Assembly: GCF_032598905.1 (NCBI RefSeq)
Contig: NZ_CP122458.1
Location: forward strand, 3,596,001 to 3,660,000
Source of the DNA: Streptomyces sp. 11x1
GTDB lineage: Bacteria > Actinomycetota > Actinomycetes > Streptomycetales > Streptomycetaceae
Reading direction: 5' to 3'
Length of the DNA: 64,000 nucleotides
Every line of letters starts with the position of its first letter. The first letter of the stretch is position 1. Shown here in pieces: positions 6,872-13,443 of this stretch. Position numbers and translations under genes: made by a program. The notes under the pieces are model-generated. The model did not search any database, was not told where the DNA came from, and saw only the letters and a program-made list of their open reading frames with translations.

Positions 6872-8614
6872 TCAACTCCCCGGGTAGGGCCAGGGATTGG
6901 CCTTGCATGTGATCCCGCCGAAGGTCAGGAACTTGCTCTGCTGCTGCATGACCGGCGCGAGTTCGCCGTTCTTGTCGCAGGTCTCATGGTCGTAGCCGAG
7001 ACGGTGACCGATCTCGTGATTGATCAACATCTGTCGGTACGCGCGCATCTCGTCGCCGTACGTCTCAGCGCCCTGCGCCCAGCGGTACGCGTTGATCATC
7101 ACGCGCTCGGTGGCGGCCGAGTCGCAGGACACGTTGTCCACGGTGGTGTCGAGGCCCGACTTGGCGCACCAGATCGCGGTGGTACCCGGGCTCGCGAGCG
7201 TGATCACGAAGTCGGGGGCCCCCGAGGAGATCCGCTCGAACGTACGGCCGCCGCCGTGGGCCCAACTGCGGTCGTCGTTCAGGGTCTTCTGGACGGCCTC
7301 GGCGAACAGCTCCGCTTCGAGTCCCAGGCCCTTCTCGACGTCGACCCGGTAGCGGTACTTCTGTCCCGTCCCCGGCGCCTTGTCGAGGCCCCTGACCGCC
7401 TCGAACTTTCCGCCGCCCTCCAGATCCGCGGCAAGCGGGTACTTCTTGTCCATCTTCTGGTCGTACGACAGCGGGGTCGCGGTCGGGCTGGGAGAAACAG
7501 GAGGGGTGGGCCGGTTGTCGCTGCGCGAGGCGTCGCGCACGGCACGGTCGCCTGCGTCAGCGGCCTGCGGCTGCCGAGTGACGGTGTCGTCCTCCCCGAC
7601 GGCCATCTGCCCGCCCACGACGACCACGAGCACGGTGGTGACCGCGGCCGCCGCGATCCCGGTGAACGCCCGCCCCTTGCCACCCTTCGCCGTCCCCGCG
7701 GCCCCGGTCCCGTCGCCCGGCGGCCGCTCGTGCGGCGGCTCTTGCGGCGACCGCCCGCGCGGCGGTTGCTCCTGCGGAGCCGTCTCGGCCCAGCCGTCGT
7801 CGGCACCCGGCGCGCCACGATGGGTCCGGCCGGGTGCGAAGACGTCGTCGACCTCGTCGAAGGCGTCCAGATAAGCCTGGCGGGGGCCACCGGGGGGCAT
7901 GGTCTCCTGCCGCTGCCGGGGAATGGGGATACGACGGCCCGAACCCTCCGGAGGCACGCCGTACGGGGCGCCATGGGGTGACGCCTCGCCCGGCCCACCA
8001 TACGGAGCCCCCGCGGGCGGCCCCTGCGCCACGCCGTGTCCGACACCCGGCCCGCGCCGACCACCACCCAAGTGGCCCCAACCCCCGCCCGCTTCACGCT
8101 GCTCGGGGTGCTCCCCACGACTCGACGGACGACCGCCGTCCTCGGCACCGTCCGAAAGACGCGGGAAGCCGTGCGCGGGCGTGCCGTCGGGGAGGCGAGG
8201 AAAACCGTGCGCCGGGGTGCCGTCCGCGTATCGCGGTACGCCGTGTGCCGGTGTGCCGTCGGGCAGACGCGGGAAGTCGTGCGCGGGCGTGCCGCCGGCG
8301 AAACGCACCCCCTGCTGCCCGGGCGCACCACCACCGAACCGCGGCGCGCCCTGCTGCCCAGGCCCACCACCGCCGAATCCCGGCCTGTCCTGACCCGGTA
8401 GACCCTGCCCCGGAAGCCCTTGCCCCGACGTTGTGTCGTACCCGTACCCCGGGCCCCGGGTCCGCGCGCCTCGGGGCTCCTCCGCGCCGGGCACTCGCGG
8501 AGGCGCCGCCGCGCGGTCGCCCGGCCCGGCGGACGTCGCCGTCCCGGCTGTCCTTATATCGACATCACTTGTGTCGCCTCTCGGCGCCCGCCCCTTGCGG
8601 CTGTGCCGTCCCAC
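6872..8614 (-). CDS. Membrane-anchored DUF3152 putative metalloprotease
   Basis: A 580-residue protein in three parts. The first about 330 residues are Pro/Gly-rich and probably disordered, and include four 12-residue repeats of the form DGTPAHGFPRLP. One transmembrane helix (GIAAAAVTTVLVVVVGGQMA) follows. The C-terminal extracytoplasmic DUF3152 domain carries INHEIGHRLGYDHETC, a zinc-metalloprotease HExxH-like motif in which Glu-Ile-Gly is kept and a third His is present. Substrate unknown. GTG start at 8614 opens the conserved VGRHSRKGR. Its GAGG ribosome site lies near the 3' end of the hydrolase gene only 8 bases upstream, so the two form an operon. I recall Rv3207c as the mycobacterial equivalent. 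Confidence 0.88.
   Translation of the reverse strand: MGRHSRKGRAPRGDTSDVDIRTAGTATSAGPGDRAAAPPRVPGAEEPRGARTRGPGYGYDTTSGQGLPGQGLPGQDRPGFGGGGPGQQGAPRFGGGAPGQQGVRFAGGTPAHDFPRLPDGTPAHGVPRYADGTPAHGFPRLPDGTPAHGFPRLSDGAEDGGRPSSRGEHPEQREAGGGWGHLGGGRRGPGVGHGVAQGPPAGAPYGGPGEASPHGAPYGVPPEGSGRRIPIPRQRQETMPPGGPRQAYLDAFDEVDDVFAPGRTHRGAPGADDGWAETAPQEQPPRGRSPQEPPHERPPGDGTGAAGTAKGGKGRAFTGIAAAAVTTVLVVVVGGQMAVGEDDTVTRQPQAADAGDRAVRDASRSDNRPTPPVSPSPTATPLSYDQKMDKKYPLAADLEGGGKFEAVRGLDKAPGTGQKYRYRVDVEKGLGLEAELFAEAVQKTLNDDRSWAHGGGRTFERISSGAPDFVITLASPGTTAIWCAKSGLDTTVDNVSCDSAATERVMINAYRWAQGAETYGDEMRAYRQMLINHEIGHRLGYDHETCDKNGELAPVMQQQSKFLTFGGITCKANPWPYPGS
8161..8304. repeat. Four 36-bp tandem repeats in the DUF3152 gene
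   Basis: Four consecutive, diverged 36-base units (8161, 8197, 8233, 8269) encode the 12-residue repeats PDGTPAHGFPRL in the disordered cytoplasmic region. Divergence is moderate, so they are older than the helicase and glycosyltransferase repeats in this window. Confidence 0.8.
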
Positions 8615-8622
8615 GCCGCGCC

Positions 8623-9798
8623 TCAGCTCCCCACGCCGGGTGAGCCCTTGGGCGGCCCTTCGGCGACCGCGTCGCCGTCGTCGGCACCGACCGAGCCACC
8701 GCCACTCACCGAACCACCCTCACCCGAAACACCGACCGACCCCGAAGACGAACCCGCAGACGAGGCACCCACCAGACCAGAACCCGCCGGCTGCGAACCC
8801 GATGGTTCCTCACCCACCGGCTCCACATCCGCCCCGCCCCGCGACCGCCCCGCATCCGCGAGAAGCTCACGGAACGCGGCGGCCACCGCCTCCGGGTACT
8901 CCATCATCGCCACGTGCCCCGCGTCCGGCAGGGAGACGAGGCGGGAGTCGCGGAAGGAGCGGGCCGCGCGCTGGGCCATGCGGTAGCCGACGAGCTGATC
9001 GCGTCGGCCGTAGACAAGGAGGGTCGGGGCGAGGACCCGCTCCGCCTGGCGCCAGAGCGAGTGCTGACCGCCCAGAGTGTAGGCGTCCACGAGCCCCCGC
9101 GCCGAACGCGTCAACGCGTCCCACATGTACGGCAGTTGGAGGCGCCGCTCCATCTCCTCCACGGCGTTGCGGAAGCTCTCCTCCGTGACCCGGCCCGGGT
9201 CGCCGTAACAGAGCGCGGTGACGCCCCGTACGCGCTGCTCGGCGCTCCAGCCCTTGGTGAAGCGGGTGAAGAGCGCCGAGATGCCCGGCAGCGCGAGCAT
9301 CGCCGTCGGCACGGCGGTCCGCTGCACGCGGAGCTCCGGCAGGGCCGGCGAGACGAGCGTCAGGGTGCGCACCAGATCGGGGCGCAGGGCGGCGACGCGG
9401 GTCGCGATCGCGCCGCCGAGGGAGTTGCCGAAGAGGTGCACGGGGCCACGCCCGGCGGAGTCGAGGTAACGGATGACCGCGCGGGTGTGTCCCGTGACGG
9501 AGTAGTTGCCGTCGTCCGGCGGCGGCGAGTCGCCGAAGCCGGGCAGGTCGAGCGCCTCGCTGTCGACGAGCCCGTCGAGCAGCGGCATCAGCGCGGACCA
9601 GTTCTGCGAGGAGCCGCCCAGGCCGTGCACGTACAGGGCGGGCGGCAGCCCTTCGCGCGCGGGCGGTCTCGACCGCACCGACAGCGTGATCCCCGGCAAC
9701 CGGACCGGCCTCAGCCGCTCGCCGGGGGCCACGCGCACGGCACTCGCCTTCGGCGATGCGGTGGCGCTCAGCAGGGACGGGAGCTCGGTCGAAGACAT
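8623..9798 (-). CDS. Alpha/beta hydrolase
   Basis: A 391-residue alpha/beta hydrolase fold protein. Seen: oxyanion-side YVHGLGGSSQNW, the nucleophile elbow GNSLGG (Ser near residue 148), the acid in YGRRDQLVG and the histidine in DAGHVAMMEYP, so the triad is complete. The last about 75 residues are a Ser/Gly/Glu-rich tail with no fold. Substrate cannot be inferred. It is co-transcribed with the DUF3152 gene 8 bases downstream and divergent from the small acidic-protein gene at 10214. Confidence 0.85.
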   Translation of the reverse strand: MSSTELPSLLSATASPKASAVRVAPGERLRPVRLPGITLSVRSRPPAREGLPPALYVHGLGGSSQNWSALMPLLDGLVDSEALDLPGFGDSPPPDDGNYSVTGHTRAVIRYLDSAGRGPVHLFGNSLGGAIATRVAALRPDLVRTLTLVSPALPELRVQRTAVPTAMLALPGISALFTRFTKGWSAEQRVRGVTALCYGDPGRVTEESFRNAVEEMERRLQLPYMWDALTRSARGLVDAYTLGGQHSLWRQAERVLAPTLLVYGRRDQLVGYRMAQRAARSFRDSRLVSLPDAGHVAMMEYPEAVAAAFRELLADAGRSRGGADVEPVGEEPSGSQPAGSGLVGASSAGSSSGSVGVSGEGGSVSGGGSVGADDGDAVAEGPPKGSPGVGS

Positions 9799-10213
9799 GC
9801 GGGCAATGTTACGAGACGATCACGCAGTGACTCATGTGTTCGCCGTCACAGGACACACCGCAAATCAGCCACTTCTCACGGGGTACCGGGCACGAAGCAC
9901 TCGCCGCCGACCCGGCGGTGGGCTCACCGCCCCGAACCGCATCGCACCGGATCGACCGCGTAGCGCCGCGATGACCTGTCTCCTAGGCTCGGAGACGTGC
10001 TCGCAGAAGCGCTCGGAGCATGCCCGGGGACGGGCTCGCAAGCGCTCTCACGGACAGGCCCGTGAGCCATACGCACGACCAGGCTCGCGAGCCGCCACAA
10101 GGCAGGCCCGTGACAGCGCATCCGGTCTCGCGAAGAGGGCACCCGTACGTGGCCCCCGCCGCCGTCGGGACCTTCCGGCGGCACCAGGGCAGCAGCAGGA
10201 AGGGGAACCCACG
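9799..10213. other. Divergent intergenic region without a gene
   Basis: About 415 bases between the hydrolase and the small acidic-protein gene. It should hold both promoters, but no convincing -35/-10 pair was found. From about 10020 to 10135 the motif cAGGCcCGtGAg / cAGGCTCGCGAG recurs four times at irregular spacing, too degenerate to call a repeat array. Reading frames here look like shadows. Confidence 0.5.
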
Positions 10214-10435
10214 ATGGCCGTAGATCCGACCGATCCCGACACCTTCGTCGAGGAGGAGGACTCCGTGGAGTTCGACGACGTGGAGGCCCCCGAGGCCGAT
10301 GCCGCCGAGCAGCACGCCGAGGTCGCCCCGCACCAGGACGACCCGTTGACCGACGTCGACCCGGACGCGGCCAACGAGGCCGATCTGGCGGAGCAGGCCC
10401 GCGTGGTCTCCCTGGACGAGGACGACTACCGGTAA
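10214..10435 (+). CDS. Small, strongly acidic protein
   Basis: A 73-residue protein with 27 Asp/Glu and only two Arg and no Lys, no cysteine and no hydrophobic segment. The ATG at 10214 has GGAAGGGGAA just upstream, a good ribosome binding site; frames extending further upstream are unlikely to be coding. Function unknown. Composition suggests an intrinsically disordered, nucleic-acid-mimic or binding-partner type protein, but this is speculation. It sits alone, 200 bases ahead of the TetR gene on the same strand. Confidence 0.75.
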   Translation: MAVDPTDPDTFVEEEDSVEFDDVEAPEADAAEQHAEVAPHQDDPLTDVDPDAANEADLAEQARVVSLDEDDYR

Positions 10436-10635
10436 CCCGATCCTCACCAGGGACGACGACCGGTGACGAGAAAGGGCTTCCTCCTGTCCGCCCTACCCCT
10501 GTTTGACATGGTTGGCGGCACTTTCCCCGCTGTCCGGTCCGTGAAATTCTGCGCTCGCACCGCGCACACCCGGGTTACCGAAAAGTACGATGGCGGCGCG
10601 GCGCACACCGCATGTGGACGATCTTGGGAGGCGGC

Positions 10636-11277
10636 GTGACAGCCATCGAGCAGACAGAGGCGGCGCGCCCGCGGGGCACACGCCTGCCGCGCCGAGCCCG
10701 ACGGAACCAGTTGCTGGGCGCCGCCCAGGAAGTCTTCGTGGCCCAGGGCTATCACTCGGCCGCGATGGACGACATCGCCGAGCGCGCCGGAGTCAGCAAG
10801 CCGGTGCTCTACCAGCACTTCCCCGGCAAGCTCGACCTCTACCTGGCCCTGCTGGACCAGCACTGCGAGTCGCTGATCCAGGCCGTGCGCAGCGCGCTGG
10901 CGTCGACGACGGACAACAAGCAGCGGGTCCGGGCGACGATGGACGCCTACTTCGCGTACGTCGAGGACGAGGGCGGCGCCTTCCGGCTGGTCTTCGAGTC
11001 CGACCTGACGAACGAGCCCGCCGTGCGCGAGCGCGTCGACAAGGTCACCAACGAGTGCGCCGAGGCGATCTGCGACGTCATCGCGGAGGACACCGGCCTC
11101 TCCCGCGCGGAGTCGATGCTCCTCGCCTCGGGTCTGGGCGGCCTCTCCCAGGTGGTGGCGCGGTCGTGGCTGCACAGCGACCGCAGCGTCCCGCGCGAGC
11201 AGGCGGTCCAGCTGCTGGCCTCGCTGGCCTGGCGCGGTATCGCGGGCTTCCCGCTGCACGGCATCGACCAGCACTGA
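10636..11277 (+). CDS. TetR/AcrR family transcriptional regulator
   Basis: A 213-residue regulator. The N-terminal helix-turn-helix is clear: AAQEVFVAQGYHSAAMDDIAERAGVSKPVLYQHFPGK in effect, with the canonical KPVLYQHF recognition-helix end. The C-terminal ligand/dimer domain has no recognisable pocket signature. Start: the GTG at 10636 is preceded by GGGAGG at 10626-10631; the ATG at 10612 lacks a ribosome site. From memory it corresponds to Rv3208, which likewise precedes the DUF3107 gene. Target genes are not evident; no clear palindrome was seen in its promoter region. Confidence 0.92.
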   Translation: MTAIEQTEAARPRGTRLPRRARRNQLLGAAQEVFVAQGYHSAAMDDIAERAGVSKPVLYQHFPGKLDLYLALLDQHCESLIQAVRSALASTTDNKQRVRATMDAYFAYVEDEGGAFRLVFESDLTNEPAVRERVDKVTNECAEAICDVIAEDTGLSRAESMLLASGLGGLSQVVARSWLHSDRSVPREQAVQLLASLAWRGIAGFPLHGIDQH

Positions 11278-11441
11278 CCCCACGGGTCGGCGGGCCACTC
11301 CCTGGTTCGGGGATTTGTTCCCGCCCCCTGTTCGCTCCTGGCGTTCTCAGGCGGAGCGTGTACGTCCCCTCACCGGGCTAATGTGTGCTGCGTACGGCGC
11401 GGAAGCCCGCGCATTTCACTGACCGTCGGAGGGACATAGCC

Positions 11442-11669
11442 GTGGAGGTCAAGATCGGCGTGCAGCACGCGCCGCGCGAGATCGTTCTGGAGAGCGGTCA
11501 GAGTGCCGAGGAGGTCGAGCGTGCGGTTGCCGAGGCGCTGGCCGGCAAGTCGGCGCTGCTGAGCCTCACGGACGAGCACGGCCGCAAGGTGCTGATCCCG
11601 GCCGACCGTCTCGCTTACGTCGACATCGGCGAGCCGACCGTCCGCAAGGTGGGCTTCAGCGCGCTGTAG
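11442..11669 (+). CDS. DUF3107 protein (TB9.4-like)
   Basis: A 75-residue single-domain DUF3107 protein, full length for the family, starting VEVKIGVQHAPREI. The GTG at 11442 follows GGAGGG at 11428-11433. Function is unknown; the family is conserved across actinobacteria and always sits near a TetR regulator. Here it is 164 bases after the TetR gene and is closed by a strong terminator. Confidence 0.92.
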   Translation: MEVKIGVQHAPREIVLESGQSAEEVERAVAEALAGKSALLSLTDEHGRKVLIPADRLAYVDIGEPTVRKVGFSAL

Positions 11670-11685
11670 TCACCAGCACAAGAGG

Positions 11686-11735
11686 CGTACGGAGGGGGCC
11701 CGGTGGTGTGAAACCATCGGGCCCCCTCCGTACGC
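11686..11735 (+). terminator. Strong hairpin terminator after the DUF3107 gene
   Basis: Arms GCGTACGGAGGGGGCCCG... (11686-11708) and its complement (11713-11735) pair almost perfectly around a 4-base loop. No U-tract, as usual in Streptomyces. Confidence 0.85.
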
Positions 11736-11877
11736 CCGCACATCATGGTCACCACGGGGCGCGCCGCACAGGTCGGCCACATCTCGTCCACAGCCGATGA
11801 TTGCGTCCCATGCCTCGCGGGTAGTACCGGCTACGACCGATTTGCCCAGGCCAGGCCGTGCGGGAGGGAACCCGATC

Positions 11878-12150
11878 ATGTTCTTGGAAGCGCTCGGATC
11901 CGCACTCCTCGGCTTCGCCCTCGCCTGCGCCGCCGTCTACCGTCTGCCGCACCGTCTGCCGTCCCGCGCCCTGGTCCTGCCGACGGGCACCGCGGGCGGT
12001 CTCTTCGGCGCCTTCCTGACACACACGGCACTCGGCTCCGCCAACTACCTGCTGGTCCTCACCGGCGCCCTGGTCGTCGCGGCGGCCTCCCTCTCCCTGC
12101 TCCTCCGCCCGACGGAGCGCTTTCGACGCAGCAGCTCGGCGACGGCGTGA
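11878..12150 (+). CDS. Small two-to-three-helix membrane protein
   Basis: A 90-residue protein with hydrophobic segments LGSALLGFALACAAVYRL, a central TAGGLFGAFLTHTALG and NYLLVLTGALVVAAASLSLLL. ATG at 11878 is preceded by GGAGGG eight bases away. No family recognised. It stands between the DUF3107 terminator and a convergent ferritin-like gene. Confidence 0.75.
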   Translation: MFLEALGSALLGFALACAAVYRLPHRLPSRALVLPTGTAGGLFGAFLTHTALGSANYLLVLTGALVVAAASLSLLLRPTERFRRSSSATA

Positions 12151-12185
12151 GGAAGATCCCCTGACTGCGGCGAAGCCGCCCGTCC

Positions 12186-12204
12186 AGGGGCGCGGGGAAC
12201 TGCG
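12186..12204. repeat. Dispersed GC-rich element, copy A
   Basis: AGGGGCGCGGGGAACTGCG, followed by tgacaggccac, in the convergent gap between the small membrane protein and the ferritin-like gene. A small hairpin GCGGCGAAGCCGC lies just before it (around 12168-12180). It matches the core of the element found elsewhere in the window. Confidence 0.8.
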
Positions 12205-12266
12205 TGACAGGCCACGACGAGACCCGCACCCGCAGGACGGCACCGCGCCCCATGGCGACTAGGCGC

Positions 12267-13034
12267 TCACGCGGCCAAGCCCAGCGCGGCCATCCGCTTG
12301 GTGTGCGCCTCGGTGATCCGCGAGAACATCCGCCCCACCTCGGCGAGATCGAAGCCGTCGGCCACACCGCCCACCAGCATCGTGGACAGGGCGTCCCGGT
12401 CGGCCACCACCCTCTGCGACTGTGACAGCGCCTCCCCCATCAACCTCCGCGCCCACAGCGCCAGTCGACCGCCCACCCGTGGGTCCTCGTCGATCGCCGC
12501 CCGGACCTTCTCCACGGCGAAACCGGCGTGCCCCGTGTCGTCGAGCACCGCGAGCACGAGCGAGCGCGTGTCCGAGTCGAGGTGCGCGGCGACCTCCCGG
12601 TAGAAGTCACTGGCGATCGAGTCGCCGACGTAGGCCTTGACGAGCCCCTCCAGCCAGTCCGAGGGAGCCGTCTGCTTGTGGAAGCCGTCGAGCGCGTCGA
12701 CGAACGGCTCCATGGCATGCGTCGGCTCCTCCCCGATCTCGGAGAGGCGGCCGGCGAGCCTCTCGAAGTGGTGGAACTCGGCCGCCGCCATCTTCGCCAG
12801 CTCCGCCTTGTCGACGAGGGTCGGCGCCAGCTTCGCGTCCTCAGCGAGCCGTTCGAACGCCGCCAGCTCCCCGTACGCCAGCGCGCCCAGCAGGTCCACC
12901 ACCGCGGCGCGGTACTGCGGGTCGGCTGAGGCCCGCTCCCAGTCCTGGGCGGCGATCCCGGTGACCTCCGTGGTGTCGGCGGCGTCGGCGGACTCGCCGC
13001 CGCTGGCGTTCTCAGGCTTGTCAGACGTGGTCAT
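12267..13034 (-). CDS. Ferritin-like fold protein (MiaE/tRNA hydroxylase-like)
   Basis: A 255-residue, mostly helical protein with the metal-ligand pattern of ferritin-like diiron proteins: ALAYGELAAFERL, AAEFHHFERL and DTGHAGFA supply Glu, ExxH-like and His residues. The family is annotated as ferritin-like or tRNA-(MS[2]IO[6]A)-hydroxylase-like; its substrate in actinobacteria is not established. The ATG at 13034 is preferred over a GTG three codons earlier. It is divergent from the DEAD-box helicase, an arrangement I recall from mycobacteria (Rv3210c next to rhlE). Confidence 0.8.
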   Translation of the reverse strand: MTTSDKPENASGGESADAADTTEVTGIAAQDWERASADPQYRAAVVDLLGALAYGELAAFERLAEDAKLAPTLVDKAELAKMAAAEFHHFERLAGRLSEIGEEPTHAMEPFVDALDGFHKQTAPSDWLEGLVKAYVGDSIASDFYREVAAHLDSDTRSLVLAVLDDTGHAGFAVEKVRAAIDEDPRVGGRLALWARRLMGEALSQSQRVVADRDALSTMLVGGVADGFDLAEVGRMFSRITEAHTKRMAALGLAA

Positions 13035-13443
13035 GCAGCGCACAATAGCCCGCTCCGCGCAAGGCGGAAGGGCCCGGTCATTCGGTGCGCCATTCAGTGT
13101 GACGACGACTACGTGACCAAATCGGCCATCGCATATGCGCGATTCCGAGGTATGGTGGTAATGCGCCTGCTGGTACCGCGACGTAGTTCGACGCGGCCTC
13201 GACAGGCCGCACGCATGAGGATGCCCGGTCGGTGGCCCGATCGGCTCCGACCCGACAGCCCTCCTTTTCCGTACGGCACTCCGCGTACGGCGTCCGGAGG
13301 GAACCCCTCAGCGGTATGAGCGCTAGAGCGTCGGCAGTGGTCCCGTGCCACACGGCCCGCCCGTGCGGTGGCCGACGTCCCCGGCACGGTCCGACACGAC
13401 CCCCGCGCTCGCCTCACACCGCGTACACAGAAGAGGCAGCACC
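13035..13443. other. Divergent 409-base region ahead of the helicase
   Basis: Contains the promoters of the ferritin-like gene and the helicase. The part nearest 13100-13160 is relatively AT-rich. No gene with coding character was found. The long distance to the helicase start would give a long 5' leader, as is common for cold-inducible DEAD-box helicases, but no specific element is identified. Confidence 0.5.

Noticed and set aside
10503..10531. TTGACA as a housekeeping promoter for the TetR gene
   Set aside because: The position 17 bases downstream reads CCCGCT, not a -10 box.
13126..13146. SigR site ahead of the ferritin-like gene
   Set aside because: GGAAT is present on the minus strand but the base triplet after 18 bases is GAT, not GTT.
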